64,000 nt of DNA. Source: Pomphorhynchus laevis. Taxonomy: Eukaryota > Acanthocephala > Palaeacanthocephala > Echinorhynchida > Pomphorhynchidae. The stretch is taken from positions 19,965-83,964 of the forward strand of contig WNNJ02003067.1 in NCBI GenBank assembly GCA_012934845.2, given 5' to 3'. Shown here piece by piece: positions 1-14,750 of this stretch (its first letter is position 1; each line of letters begins with the position of its first letter). Below the pieces are notes generated by a model, which was not told the DNA's origin, ran no database searches, and saw nothing but the letters and a program-made list of their open reading frames with translations. Made by a program: the position numbers and the translations under genes.

Positions 1-3000
1 GTATATGTGATCAGTAACAGTGATAAGTAGCAGTGATCAGTAGCCGTGATCAGTAGCTATGATCAGTAGCCGTGATCAGTAGCCGTGATCAGTAGCCGTG
101 ATCAGTAGCCGTGATCAGTAGCCGTGATCAGTAGCCGTGATCAGTAGCCGTGATCAGTAGCCGTGATCAGTAGCCGTGATCAGTAGCCGTGATCAGTAGC
201 CGGATCAGTAGCCGTGATCAGTAGCTGTGATCAGTAGATGTTATCAGTAGCCGTGATCAGTAGCCGTGATCAGTAGTCGTGATCAGTAGCTGTGATCATT
301 AGACAAGATCAGTGGCCGTGATCAGTAGCCGTGTACAGTTGCCGTGATCAGTTGCCGTAAATAATAGTTGTGATCAGTATTGGTGATCTGTAGCCGTGTT
401 CGATAGTCATGATTAGTAGCCGTGATTAGTAGCAATGTTTAGTAGCCGTGATCAGTAGCCGTAAACAATAGCTGTGATCAGTTGCTATGATCAGTGACCC
501 TGATTAGTAGACGTTAAAATTAGCCGAGATCAACAGTGTAATCAGTTTTCGGAATCAGTAGCCATGATCAATAACCGTTTAATTTGCAGTATCAGTAGCC
601 GTGTCCATAAGCCGTGATTATTTGCCGTGATCAGTAGATGTGATCAGTAGATATGATTAAAAGCCGTTATCAGTAGCCGTGATCAGTAGCCGTGATCAGT
701 AGCCGTGATCAGTCGCCGTGATCAGTAGCCGTAATCAGTATCCGTGATTAGTTTTCGCTGTAAGTAATCATGATCGGTCGTCGTCATTAGTAGCAATTTT
801 TAGAAACCGTGATCAGTTGAGCCGTGATTCATTTTTGTGATCAATAGCCGTGATCAGTAGCCGTGATCAGTAGCCGTGATCAGTAGCCGTAACTAGTGCC
901 TGTGATTAGAAGTCGCGATCCTTCACCGTGATTAGTAGCGGTGATCAGTAGCCGTGAGCAGTAGCCGTGATCAGTATACGTGACCTGTAACCGTGATTAG
1001 AAGCTGTAATCAGTAGCTGCGATCAGTAGCCGTGATTAGTAGCCGTGATTAGTAGCCGTGATCAGTAGCCGTAGTCAGTAGCCGTAATAAGTGGCCGTGA
1101 TCAGTAGCCGTGATCAGTAGCCGTGATCAGTAGCCGGGATCAGTAGACGTGATCAGTAGCCGTTGTCAGTAACCGGGATAAGTAGACTTGATCAGTAGCG
1201 GTTATCAGTAGCCGGGATTAGTAGACGTGATCAGTAGCCGTAATCATTGCCTTTCATCAGTAGCCGTGTTCAACTGCGGGGATCAGTTGCCGTTATTAGT
1301 AGCCGTGATTAGTATTCGTGATCATTATCTCTGATCAGTAGCCGTCATCAGTAGCTTTGATCAGTTGCCGTGATTATTTGCCGTTATCAGTATCTGTTTT
1401 TAAAAGCGGTGATCATTAGCCGTCATAAGTTACCGTGATCAGTACCCGTGATTAGTATCCGTGATTAGTAACCGTGATCAGTAGCTGTGAGCAGTTGCCT
1501 TGATCAGTAGCCGTGATCAGTAGCCGTGATCAGTTTACGAGATTAGTAGTCGTGATCTCTATCCGTGATTAAACGCAATGATGAGTAGCCGTGATCAGTT
1601 CCCGAGATTAGTAGTCGTGATCTTTAGCTGTGATTTATAGCAGTGATGAGTAGCCGTTATCGGTAGCCTTGATTAGTAAAAATATCAGTAGCCGTGATCA
1701 GTAGCCGTTATCAGTATGCCGTGATTAGTAGCCGTTATCTGTAGGCCGTGATTATTTGCCGTTATTAGAAACGGTTGTCAGTAGCCGTAAACAGTAGCCG
1801 TGATTAAAAGCTGTGATCAGAAGCCGTGATCAGAAGCCGTGATCAGAAGCCGTGATCAGTAGCCATGATCAGTAGCCGTGATCAGTAGCCGTGATCAGTA
1901 GCCGTGATCAGTAGCCGTGATCAGTAGCCGTGATCAGTAGCCGTGATCAGTAGCCGTGATCAGTAGCCGTGATCAGTAGCCGTGATCAGTAGCCGTGATC
2001 AGTAGCCGTGATCAGTAGCCGTGATCAGTAGCCGTGATCTGTAGCCGTAATCATTAGCCGTGATCAGTGCACGTTGTCAGTACCTGTGATCAGGGGTTGT
2101 GATTAGTGATCGTGCTTTTTACCAGTGATTTATAGCTGTGATCAGTAGATGGAATCTATAGCGGTTATCAGTAGCCGTGATCAGTACACGTTGTTAGTAC
2201 CCGTGATCGTTGCTTGTGATTAGTGATCGTTTTCCTTACACGTGATTTATAGCTGTGATCAGTAGATGTGATAAATAAATGTGATCAGTAGCCGTGATCA
2301 GTAGCCGTGATCTGTAGCAGTGATCAGTATCCGTGATCAGTAGCTGGGATCAGAAGAAGTGATTAGTAGCCGTTTTTAGAAGCTGTGATCCGTATCCGTG
2401 TCAGTAACCGTGATCAGTATTCTTGATAAGTAGCCGTTATCAGTAGTCGTAATCGGTAGCCATTACCAGTAGTCGTGATAAGAAGCTGTGATCAAGAGCA
2501 GTAATCCTTAGCCCTGGTCAATAGCCGTGATGAGTTACCGTGATCAGTAGCCGTGGTTAATAGCCGTGGTCAGTAGCTGTGATTAGTAGCGGTATCAGTA
2601 GCCTTGATCAGTAGCAGTAATCACTAGCCCTGATTATAGACGTAATCAGTAGTCGTGATCAGTACCCTGTCAGTACATGTGATCAATAGCCGTGATCAGT
2701 AGCGGTAATCAATACCTGTGATCAATAGCTGTTATCAGTTTCTTGCCCACTAGCATTGGTCAGTAGATGTTATTAGTAGCTGTGATTATTAGCCGTAGTC
2801 AGTGGCCTATATCAGTGGCCTTAATAAGTATCCGTGATCAGCAGCCGTGATCAGTAGTCGTTATCAGTAGCCGTTATTAGAAACAGTGATCAGTAGCTGT
2901 GATCAGTGCACGTTGTCAGTACCTGTGATCAGGGGTTGTTATTAGTTATCGTGTTCCTTACCCGTGATTTATAGCTGTCATCAGTATATGTGATCTAAAG

Positions 3001-6000
3001 CGGTGATCAGTGGCCGTGATCAGTAGCCGTGATCTGTACACGTTGTTAGTACCCGTGATCGGTGCTTGTGATTAGTGATCGTGTTTCTTACCCGTGATTT
3101 ATAGCTGTGATCAGTAGATGTGATAAATAGCTGTGATCAGTAGCCTTAGTTGGTAGAGTTGATCAGTAGCCGTGATCTGTAGCAGCGATCAGTAGCCGTG
3201 ATCAGTAGCTGTCATCAGTAAAAGTGATTAGTAGGCTTTATTAGAAGCTGTAATCAATAGCGTGATTAGTAACCGTAATCAGTAACCGTGATCAGTAACA
3301 GTAATCAGTAGCCATGATCACTAGACGTGATCAGTAGCCGTAATAAGTAGCCGTGATCAGTAGTTGTGTTCAATAGCAGTGATCAGTAGCGTGACCACTA
3401 GCATTGATCAGTAGATGTTATTAGTAGCTGTGATTATTAGCCGTGGTCAGTGGCCCTTTATCAGTAACTTTAATAAGTAGCCGTGATCAGTAGCCGTGAT
3501 CAGTAGTCATGATCACTAGCGGTGATCAGTGGCCGTGATCAGTAGCCGTTATCAGTAGCCGGGATCAGTAAACGTGATCAGTAGCCGTTACCAGTAGCCG
3601 GGATAAGTAGACTTGATCAGTAGCCGTTATCAGTAGCCGGGATCAGTAGACGTGATCAGTAGCCGTGTTCATTGCCCTTTATCAGTCGCCGTATTCAACT
3701 GCGGGGATCAGTAGCCGTGATAAGTAGTCGTAATTAGTAGCCGTGATAAGTATTCGTGATCATTATCCCTGATCAGTAGCCGTCATCAGTAGCTTTGATC
3801 AGTTGCTGTGATTATTTGCCGTTATCAGTAGCTGTTTTTAAAAGCGGTGATCATTAGCCGTCATAAGTTACCGTGATCAGTACCCGTGATTAGTATCCGT
3901 GATTAGTAACCGTGATCAGTAGCTGTGAGCAGTTGCCTTGATCAGTAGCCGTGATCAGTAGCCGTGATCAGTTTACGAGATTAGTAGTCGTGATCTTTAT
4001 CCGTGATTAATAGCAATGATGAGTAGCCGTGATCAGTTCCCGAGATTAGTAGTCGTGATCTTTAGCCGTGATTAATAGCAGTGATGAGTAGCCGTTATCG
4101 GTAGCCTTGATTAGTAAAAATATCAGTAGCCGTGATCAGTAGCCGTTATCAGTATGCCGTGATTAGTAGCCGTGATTAGAAGCGGTTGTCAGTAGCCGTT
4201 TTCAGTAGCCGTGATAAGTAGCCGTGTTCTGTAGCCTTGATAAGTAGCCGTGTTTAGTATTTGCTATAAGTAATCGTGATCAGTCGTCGTCATTAGTAGC
4301 ATTTATCAGTAGCCGTGATCAGTTGAGATGTGATCAGTAGCCGTAAACAGTAGCCGTGACCAGAAGCCGTGATCAGTAGCCGTGATCAGTAGCCGTGATC
4401 AGTAGCCGTGATCAGTAGCCGTGATCAGTAGCCGTGATCAGTAGTTGTGATCATTAGCCGTTATCAGTAGCGGTTATCAGTAGCCTTGATCAGTAGCCGT
4501 GATTAGTAGTTCTGATCAGTAGCAGTGATCAGCAACCGTGATGAGTAGCCGTGATCAGTAGCCGTAATCAGTAGCTGTGATCAGTAGCCGTTATCAGTAG
4601 CCGTGGTCAGTTTCAGAGATCAGTAGCCGTGATCAGTAGCAGTATTCGGTAGAGGTGATCAATAGCCGTGATCAGTTACTGTGATCATTAGCCGTGATCA
4701 TAGACGCGATAAGTAGCCGTGATCAGTAGCCGTATCAGTATATGTGATCAATAGCCGTGATCAGTTGCGGTAATCAGTACCAGTGAACAATTGCGGTTAT
4801 CAGTATCGCGATAACTAGCCTTTATCATTACCTGTATCAGTAGCAGTGATCAGTAGCCATTGTCAGTAGCCTTGATAAGAAGCCGAGATCAGAAGCCTTG
4901 ATCAGTAGGCGTGATAAATAGCTGTGATCAGTAGCCGTGATTAGTAGCCGTGATCAGTCGCTGTAATCAATGGCCTTGATCAGTAGCCGTGATCAGTAGC
5001 CGTGATCAATAGCCGTGATCATTTGCTGTGATTAGTAGCCGTTGTCAATACACGTGGTCAGTACTCGTGATCAGTGCTTTTGATTAGTAGTCGAGTTTTT
5101 TTAGCCGTGATTAGTAGCTGTGATAAGTAGATGTGATTAATAAGGGTTATCAGTAGCCGTGATCAGTAGCCGTGATCAGTAGCCGTAATCAGTAGCCGTG
5201 ATCAGTAGCCGTGATCAGTAGTTGTGACCATTAGCCGTTATCAGTAGCGGTTATCAGTAGCCTTGATCAGTAGCCGTGATTAGTAGTTCTGATCAGTAGC
5301 AGTGATCAGCAACAGTGATGAGTAGCCGTAATCAGTAGCCGTGATCAGTAGCCGTGGTCAGTTTCAGAGATCAGTAGTCGTGATCAGTAGCAGTATTCAG
5401 TAGAGGTGATCAATAGCCGTGATCAGTTACTGTGATCATTAGCCGTGATCATAGACGCGATAAGTAGCCGTGATCAGTAGCCGTATCAGTATATGTGATC
5501 AATAGCCGTGATCAGTTGCGGTAATCAGTACCAGTGAACAATTGCGGTTATCAGTATCGCGATAACTAGCCTTTGTCATTACCTGTATCAGTAGCAGTGA
5601 TCAGTAGCCATTGTCAGTAGCCTTGATATGTAGCCGAGATCAGAAGCCGTGATCAGTAGGCGTGATAAGTAGCCGTGATCAGTAGACGTGATTAGTAGCC
5701 GTGATCAGTCACTGTAATCAATGGCCTTGATCAGTAGCCGTGATCAGTAGCCGTGATCAGTAGCCGTGATCAATAGCCGTGATCAGTTTCTTGATTAGTA
5801 GTCGAAATTAGAAGCCGTGATCAGTAGTCATGATCATTCGCCGTGATCAGTAGCCGTGAATAGTAGCCGTGATCAGTAGCCATGATCATTCGCCATGATC
5901 TGTAGCCGTGATAAGTAGCAGTGATTAGTGACCGTGATCAGTAGTTGTGATAGTAGCCCTGATTAGTAGTCATAAAAAGTAGCTGTGATAAATGTCTGTA

Positions 6001-9000
6001 ATCAATTGCCGGAATCAGTAGCCGTGATCAATAGCCGTGATCAGTAGCAGTGATCAGTAGCCGTGATCATATGCAGTGATCATAAGCCGTGATCAGTAGT
6101 CGTGATCATCAGCCGAGATCAGTAGCTGTGATCAGAGTACTTGGTCAGTAGCCGTAATCATTGCCCGTGACAATAGACGTGTTTTATAGCGGTGATACCT
6201 AGCTGTGATCAGTAGCCTTAATAAGTAGCCTGTATAAGTAACCGTGATCAGTAGCCTTGATCAGTAGATTTGATCAGTAGTCGTGATCAGTGGCCGTGTT
6301 CATTAGCCGTGATCAGTATCCGTAATAAGAAGCCGTGATTAGTTCCTGTGATTAGTAGTCGTGATCCTTTGCCGTTATTAATAGCAATGATCCGTAGACG
6401 TTATAAGTAGCCTTGATCAGTAGCTAGGATAAGTGACCGTTATCAGAAGCCGAGATCAGTAGCCGTAATAAGTAGCCTTGATCAGTATCAAATTTCAGTA
6501 GCCGTGATAAGTAGCCGGGATCAGTTGCCGTGATAAGTTGCCGTGATCAATAGCTGTAATCAGTAGCCGAAATCAGTAGCCTTGATCAATAGCCGTGATC
6601 AATAGCCGTGATCAATAGCCGTGATCAATAGCCGTGATCAGAAGCCGTGATAAGAAACCGTGATCAGTGCCTGTGATTTGTAGTCATGATCCTTAGCCGT
6701 GATTAATAGCAGTGATCCATAGCCGTGATCAGTAGCCTTTTCATTATCAAGAAAAAGTAGCCGTGATCATAAGTTGAGATTAGCAGCCGTAAAAAGTAGT
6801 ATTGATCAGTAGCCCCTATCCGTAGCCGTGATAAGTATTGATCATTAGCACCTATCAGTAGCCGTTATAAGTAGCCGTGATCAATAGCTGTAATCAGTAG
6901 CCGGAATAAGTAGCCGTGGTCAATAGCTGTGATCAATTGCCGTGATCAATAGCAGTGATCAGAAGACGTGTTTAGAAGCCGTGAATATAAGCCATGATTA
7001 TTTGCCTTGATCAGTAGCCGTGATCAGTAGGCGTGATCAGTAGGCGTTGTAATATCCGTAATAAGTAGCTTTTATAAGTAGCTGGGGTCAGAAGCCGTGA
7101 TCAGAAGACGTGATCAGTAGCCGTAATCAGTAGCCGTGATCAGTAGCGTGATCATAAACAATCATCAATAGCCCTGATTAATTGCCTTGGTCAGAGCCGT
7201 AATCAGAAGCAGTGATCAGTAGTCGTGATCTTTAGCTGTAATCAGTAGCCGTGATCAGTAGCCGTAATCATTAGCCGCTATCCTTTGCTGTAATCAGTAG
7301 TTGTGATCAGTAGTCGTGATAAGTAGCGGTGGTCAGTACCTGTAATTAGTAGTCGTGATACTTAGCCGTGATTCATAGCAGTGATTAGTAGGTGTGATCA
7401 GTAGCCGTGATTAGTAGCCGTGATCTTTAGCCGTGATCAGTAGCCGTAATCAGTAGACGTAATCAGAAGCCGTGATAGTAGCCGTAATCAGTATCCGTGA
7501 TTTTTTGACGTGATCAGTAGCCGTGTTTAATTGCGGTGATCAGTAGCTGTGATCAGTAGCTGTGATCAGTAGCCGTGATTAGTAGCCGTGATCAATAAAG
7601 CAGTAATCAGAAGCCGTTAACAGTAGCCGTGATCAGTAGCCGTTATTAGTATCCGTGATCAGTGTCGTTATCAATAGCCGTGATCTGTAGCCGTGATAAG
7701 TAGCCGTGATCAGTACTCGTGATTAGAAGTCGTGATCCATAGCCGTGATTAATATCAGTGATTAGTTTCCGTGAGCAGTAGCCTGATCAGTAGCCGTGAT
7801 CAGTAGCCGTGATCAGTAGCTGTGATTAGTAGCTGTAATCAGTAGCCGTGATCAGTATCCGAAATCAGAAGCCGTAATCAGTAGCCTTGATCATTAGCCC
7901 TGATTATTCGCCATTATCAGTAGCCGTGTTAAATAGCGGTGATAAGTAGCCGTTATAAGTAGATCAGTAGCTGTGATTAGTAGTCTTGATCAGTAACCGT
8001 TTTTCGGAGCCGTGATCGGTAGCCGTGATCAGTAGCCGTGATCAGTAGCCGTGATCAGTAGCCGTGATCAGTAGCCGTGATCAGTAGCCGTGATCAGTAG
8101 CCGTGATCATTGCCCGTGATTATTAGCCGTGTTCAATTGCGGTGATCAGTAGCCGTGATGAATATCCGTGATCATTAGCCGTGATCAGTACCCGTAATCA
8201 GTAGTTGTGATCAGTGGCCGTGATCAGTAGCAGTGATTAGTAGCCGTGATCATTAGCCGTGATCAATAGCCGTGATTAGTAGCCGTGATCAGTAGCCGTG
8301 ATCAGTAGCCTTGATCAGTAGCCGTTATCAGTATCCGTGATCATTAGCTTTGATCAGATCCCATGATCAGTAGCCGTGATCAGTAGCCGTGATCAGAAGC
8401 CCTGTGCAGTAACCGTGATCAGTAGACGTGATCATTGGCCGTTATCAGAGGCCGTGTTGTATTAGTGATCAGTAGCCGTGGCTGGAAGCCGTGATCAGTA
8501 GCCGTAATTAGTAGCCGTGATGAGTAACCGTTATCAGTGGCAGTGATCAGTGGCCGTGATCAGTAACGGGGATCATTAGCCCTAATCAGTGACCGTGTTC
8601 AGTACCTGTAATCAGTATCCGTGATCAGTAGCCGTGATCAGTGCCCGTGATTAGTAGTCATGATCCCTAGTTTTGATTAATAGCAGTGATTAGTAGCTGT
8701 GACAAGTGACCGTTGTCAGTAGCTTCGATAAGTAGACTGATCAGAAGGCGTTTTCAGTAGACGTGATCAGTAGCCGTGATTTGTAGTTGTGATCAGTAGA
8801 CGTGATTAGTTCCTGTGATCAGTTGCTTTGATCAATAGCCCGTATCAGTAGCCGTAATCAATCGCCGCGATCAATAGCCGTGATCATAAACTGTTCATTT
8901 GCCGTGATCAGTAGCCGTATCAGTATATGTGATCAGTAGCAATGAAGAATAGCTGTGATCAGTAGCTGTGATCAGTAGCCGTGAGCAGTAACCGTGAGAA

Positions 9001-12000
9001 GTATCCGTTATCAGAAGCCGTTATCACTAGCCGTGATAAGTAGCCGCGATCAGTAACCGTGATCAGTAGCCGTGATTATTAGCCGTGATCAGTAGACGTG
9101 ATCTGTAGCCGTGATCAGTGACCGTGATCATTGACCGTGATAAGTAGCCGTGATCAATAGCTGTAATCCGTAGCCGGAATCAATACCCGTGATTAGTAGA
9201 CGTGATCTACAGCCGTGATCAGTAGCCGTGATCAGTAGCCGTGATCAGTAGCCGTGATCAGTAACCGGGATCAGTTGTTGTAATTATTGACCGTGATCAG
9301 TACTATTAATCAGTATTCGTGATCAGTAGCCGTGATAAGTAGCCGTGATAAGTAGCCGTGATAAGTAGCCGTGATAAGTAGCCGTGATAAGTAGCCGTGA
9401 TAAGTAGCCGTGATAAGTAGCCGTGATAAGTAGCCGTATTCAGTGCCCGTGATAAGTATTCATGATCCTTAGTTTTGATTATTACAGTGATCAGTAACTG
9501 TGACAAATGACCGTTGTCAGTAGCTTTGATATATAGCCTGATCAGAAGGCGTAATCATTTTACGTGATCAGTAGCCGTGATCAGTAGCCGTGATCAGTAG
9601 CCGTGATCAGTAGCCGTGATCCGTAGCCGTTATCAGTAACTGTGATCAATAGCCGTGATCAGTAGCCGTGATCAGTAGCCGTACAGTACCAGTAGCCGTG
9701 ATCGGTAGCCGTGATCAGTAGCCTTTATCAGTAGCCGTGATCAGTAGACGTGATCTGTAGTTTGATCACTTACCGTGATCAGTAGCCTTGATACGTGACC
9801 GGGATCAGTAGCCGTAATCAGTGACTGTGATCAGTACCTGTAATCAGTATCCGTGATTAGTAGCCGTTAAAAGTAGAGGTGATCAGTGCCCGTGATTAGT
9901 AGTCATGACCTTAGTTTTGAGTTATAGCAGTGATCAGTGGCCGTAACAAGTGACCGTTGTTAGTAGCTTTGATAAGTAGCCTGATCAGAAGGCAAGATCA
10001 GTAGCCGTGATCAGTATCCGTGATCAGTATCCGTGATCAGTATCCGTTATCAATAGCCGTGATCAGTAGACGTGATCAGTAGCCGTGATCAGTAGCCGTG
10101 ATCAGTAGCCGTGATCAGTAGCCGTGATCAGTAGCCGTGATCAGTAGCCGTGATCAGTAGCCGTGATCAGTAGCCGTGATCAGTAGCCGTGATCAGTAGC
10201 CGTGATCAGTAGCCGTGATCAGTAGCCGTGATCAGTAACCGGGATCAGTTGTTGTAATTATTGACCGTGATCAGTACTATTAATCAGTATTCGTGATCAG
10301 TAGCCGTGATAAGTAGCCGTGATAAGTAGCCGTGATAAGTAGCCGTGATAAGTAGCCGTGATAAGTAGCCGTGATAAGTAGCCGTATTCAGTGCCCGTGA
10401 TAAGTATTCATGATCCTTAGTTTTGATTATTACAGTGATCAGTAACTGTGACAAATGACCGTTGTCAGTAGCTTTGATATATAGCCTGATCAGAAGGCGT
10501 AATCATTTTACGTGATCAGTAGCCGTGATCAGTAGCCGTGATCAGTAGCCGTGATCAGTAGCCGTGATCCGTAGCCGTTATCAGTAACTGTGATCAATAG
10601 CCGTGATCAGTAGCCGTGATCAGTAGCCGTTACCAGTAGCCGTGATCGGTAGCCGTGATCAGTAGCCTTTATCAGTAGCCGTGATCAGTAGACGTGATCT
10701 GTAGTTTGATCACTTACCGTGATCAGTAGCCTTGATACGTGACCGGGATCAGTAGCCGTAATCAGTGACTGTGATCAGTACCTGTAATCAGTATCCGTGA
10801 TTAGTAGCCGTTAAAAGTAGAGGTGATCAGTGCCCGTGATTAGTAGTCATGACCTTAGTTTTGAGTTATAGCAGTGATCAGTGGCCGTAACAAGTGACCG
10901 TTGTTAGTAGCTTTGATAAGTAGCCTGATCAGAAGGCAAGATCAGTAGCCGTGATCAGTATCCGTGATCAGTATCCGTGATCAGTATCCGTGATCAGTAT
11001 CCGTTATCAATAGCCGTGATCAGTAGACGTGATCAGTAGCCGTGATCAGTAGCCGTGATCAGTAGCCGTGATCAGTAGCCGTGATCAGTAGCCGTGATCA
11101 GTAGCCGTGATCAGTAGCCGTGATCAGTAGCCGTGATCAGTAGCCGTGATCAGTAGCCGTGATCAGTAGCCGTGATCAGTTGCAGTGATCAGTAGCCGTG
11201 ATCAGTAGCCGTGATCAGTAGCCGTGATCAGTAGCCGTGATCAGTAGCCGTGATCAGTAGCCGTGATCAGTAGCCGTGATCAGTAGCCGTGATCAGTAGC
11301 CGTGATCAGTAGCCGTGATCAGTAGCCGTGATCAGTAGCCGTGATCAGTAGCCGTGATCAGTAGCCGTGATCAGTAGCCGTGATCAGTAGCCGTGATCAG
11401 TAGCCGTGATCAGTAGCCGTGATCAGTAGCCGTGATCAGTAGCCGTGATCAGTAGCCGTGATCAGTAGCCGTGATCAGTAGCCGTGATCAGTAGACGTGA
11501 TCATTGGCCGTTATCAGTAGCCGTGCTATAACGGTGATCATTAGCCGTGATAATTGGCCGTAATTAGTAGCTGTAATTAGTAGGCTTGATCAGTAATCGT
11601 TATGAGTAGCCGGTTATTAGTGACCGTGAACATTGGCCGTACTTAGAAACCGTGATCAGTACCTTTAATCAGTAGCCGTGATCGTTTACGGTAAAAATAG
11701 CCGTGGTAAGTAGCCGTGATCAGTGCCCGTGATTAGCAGTCATGATCCTTATCCGTGATTAATAGCAGTGATCAGTAGCCGTGATCAGTAGGCTTGATCA
11801 CTAGCTAGAATCAGTTGCCGTGATCAGTAGCCGAGGTTAGTAGCCGTAATCATTATACTTGATCAGTTGCCGTGTTTAATAGCGGTTATCAATAACCGTG
11901 ATCAGTAGCTGTTAAAAGTAGCTGTTAAAAGTATCCTTGATCAATAGCCGTGATCAGTAGTCGTGATCAGTGTTGTGATTAGTAGCCGTGATGAGTTGTC

Positions 12001-13290
12001 GCTATAAGTAACTGTGATCAGTCGTCGTCATTTGTATCATTTATCAGTAGCCGTGATCAGTTGACTGAATAATTAGCCGTGAACAGCAGCCGTGATCAGT
12101 GGCCGTGATCAGTAGCCGTTATCTGTAGCCGTTATCAGTAGCAGTAATCAGTAGCCGTGATCATAGACGTTATCAGTAGCCGTGATCAGTAGCCTTGATC
12201 GGTTACCGTGATCAGTAGACGTAATCGGAAGCCGTGATCAGTAGCCTGGATTAGTAGCCGTTATTAGTGCCCGTGATAAGTTGTCGTGGTTCTTGGCAAC
12301 GATTTATAGCAGTGATCCGTAGCCGTGATCTGTAGCCTTGATCAGTAGCTAGGATCAGTTGCCGTGATCAGAAGCCGTGATCAGTAGCCTTAATCAGTGC
12401 CCTGATTAGGAGCCCTTATCAATAGCTTTGATCAGTGTTTGTGATAAGTAGCCGTGATCATTAGCTTTAATCAGTAGCCAGAATAAGTAGCCGTGATCAA
12501 TAGCCGTGATCAATAGCCGTGATCAATAGCCGTGATCAATAGCCGTGATCAATAGCCGTGATCAATAGCCGTGATCAATAGCCGTGATCAATAGCCGTGA
12601 TCAATAGCCGTGATCAATAGCCGTGATCAATAGCCGTGATAATAGCCGTTATCAATAGCCGTTATCAATAGCCGTTGTCAATAGCCGTGATCCATAGCTG
12701 TGATCAGTCGCCATGATCAATAGCCGTGATCAATAGCGGTGATCAGTAGATATGATCAGAAGCCGTGATCAGTAGCCGTGATCAGTAGCCGTTGTTAGTA
12801 GCTGTTTCAGTAGCCGTAATAAGTACTTGTGATCAGTATCCGTGGTCAGTGCCTATGATCAGTGCACGGGATTAGTAGTCGTGAACCTTAGCCGTCGTTA
12901 GTAACTGTGATCAGTAGCCGGGATTAGTAGCCGTGATCAGTAGATGATTAGTAGCCGTCATTTGTAGCTTTTATTTATTACGCCATCAGAACCTGTAATC
13001 AGTTTCCTTGATTACCATCCGTGATCAGCCACTGTTATCAGTAGTCGTGATGAGTTGAGGTTTTCGTTGCTGTGATCATTAGCCCTATTCTGTAATGCCC
13101 TCGTTTTTATCAATAGTGGGGTTATCAGTGGACATAATATGTAACCTTTATTGGTAGCCTAGATCAGTAGCCTAGATCAGTAGATGAGATCAGTAGCTGT
13201 GATCAGTCGTTGATCAGTAGCTGTGATGGGTAGCTGTCATCCTGAGCCGTGATTAGTAACTGTTATCAGTATCCGCGCTCAATGGTTGTG
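1..13290. repeat. 13-bp minisatellite array (GATCAGTAGCCGT)
   Basis: The whole stretch is a tandem array of a 13-bp unit, GATCAGTAGCCGT, roughly a thousand copies. Near-perfect runs (60-230, 1840-2040, 8020-8110, 10,080-10,230, 11,040-11,500) alternate with strongly diverged stretches. The unit contains the palindrome TGATCA. Local variant runs occur, for example GATAAGTAGCCGT at 9330-9430 and GATCAATAGCCGT at 12,490-12,640, which shows repeated local expansion. The array frays from about 12,900 and ends near 13,290. Because 13 is not a multiple of 3, any open frame here is a by-product. No gene is visible inside it. The array starts before the window. Confidence 0.97.
9261..11040 (+). repeat. 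Higher-order duplication inside the minisatellite
   Basis: A block of irregular units at 9261-10,090 recurs at 10,235-11,040 with the same rare variants in the same order, such as GTAACCGGGATCAGTTGTTG and GAAGGCAAGATCAG. The offset is about 974 bp at the left and 944 bp at the right, so the second copy has lost about two 13-bp units plus a few bases. Other, older duplicated blocks are visible: 1160-1740 with 3590-4190, 2050-2290 with 2900-3140, and 4440-4900 with 5215-5650. Confidence 0.9.
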
Positions 13291-14750
13291 TAATTAACGT
13301 ATCATTTAATGGGCTTGATTGAGAAGTTTTTCTGCTCATATCACTGTATTAATGTGTTTGCTGACTCTGCACATGGCAATGCTTATATGCTTAATAAAGT
13401 TGAATTGTCTTATAAACAGTTGAACTAGTAGTTTTAATGTATAAATTAGGGTAATTATTTTTCACAATAAATCAGGCGATCACTTTACAATCAAATACCA
13501 TTCACGATCAAATTAATTTAAATTAAAGATTTTTTGTTTAATTATTCACATAATTTTTTAGATGCCAATGAAGTCAAACCAAAGGAGCTGAGTTACCAGT
13601 CACTGAGTTATCAATGACTTATATGCTGTGGAATAAATCCACAGAATGTAAGTCATTTTATATCGTCTTGACACGTTATAATTTCAATATTGTTGCCTTT
13701 GTTTCTGTATTCAATCAAAAATTGATTGTTCTAAGTAAATGAAAATATAAGTTGTCATCTTGTATTTTTATTTACATTTTATGAAAGCACTGTCATGAAG
13801 GACTCGGTGATATTATTTACAAAAAAATTTAATCAAACTTATTCGATATGATAATTGACAGAAGATGGAATATTTAAAAGAATCAATTACGACTCAAATA
13901 TCTTTGAAACACTTTCAATTGCCAATTAATGTGTAGTTATCGATAAAACACTTATATTGATTGGTTAAGTTTATTGGTTTTGCCTGAAAATGTCAAATGT
14001 CAAATCTATATTATTTATAGGAGATATTCACAATATGTCAAGTTGCTGTTGCCGTTTTACATCAAATACCTCTTTTTATTTGCGAAGTTTAAGAGTGGAT
14101 ATATTTATTTACTGACAATAGATCATCAAAAATTATTAGAAAATAAAAATTACTATCCACAAAACGAGTATTTTTAGCTGTTACTAAAAAATAAGGTGCA
14201 TGTATTCTACCGCCGTTATTGTCTTAGTTATATGTAAGTAGGAGTTAAATATTTTTATTTTGAGACTTAATTGATCAATTTCTAATATATATTTTAATAA
14301 TTCTAGAAAACAAATGTTATTTTTCTTTCTGCCATTTTAAATTATAATGAATTTGAATTTTAATCGATTTTATAGATTTACATTTAATATAAAACTGTAA
14401 GGTTTTTTATTAAACAATTTATGAAATTTAATTACAACTTGGACTGTAGAATTATCTATTTTTCTAATACCGAAATTTCAATTTTTCTTATTTTGTTGAC
14501 TTGCTAGTTATAATTATAAAATTAATTTTAATTACATAATTTTATATTAAATATTAAATAAATATAAATAAAAAAATATAAAAAAATATAAATTATTAAA
14601 TTATTTTATTTACATAAATATAAATATTTTTGTTTAATTCTTTTTATTTATAATATTAAAATGAAAAAATTGTTATTATTTTGAATTTGAATTATTTATC
14701 AATTCGTGGAGTGATTCAAGTGAAAAAATATTTTATTTAAAAATATATCT

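Noticed and set aside
9306-9506. 66-residue open frame on minus with 13-residue repeats
   Set aside because: It is a by-product of a run of the stop-free variant unit GATAAGTAGCCGT in the minisatellite. Three 13-bp units give 13 codons.
1-13290. CRISPR-like array
   Set aside because: The 13-bp units are contiguous with no spacers, and the window is clearly eukaryotic.
13974-14177. 67-residue open frame, possible cystinosin first exon
   Set aside because: It has no signal-peptide start joined to a donor in the needed phase, and it is far from the next exon.
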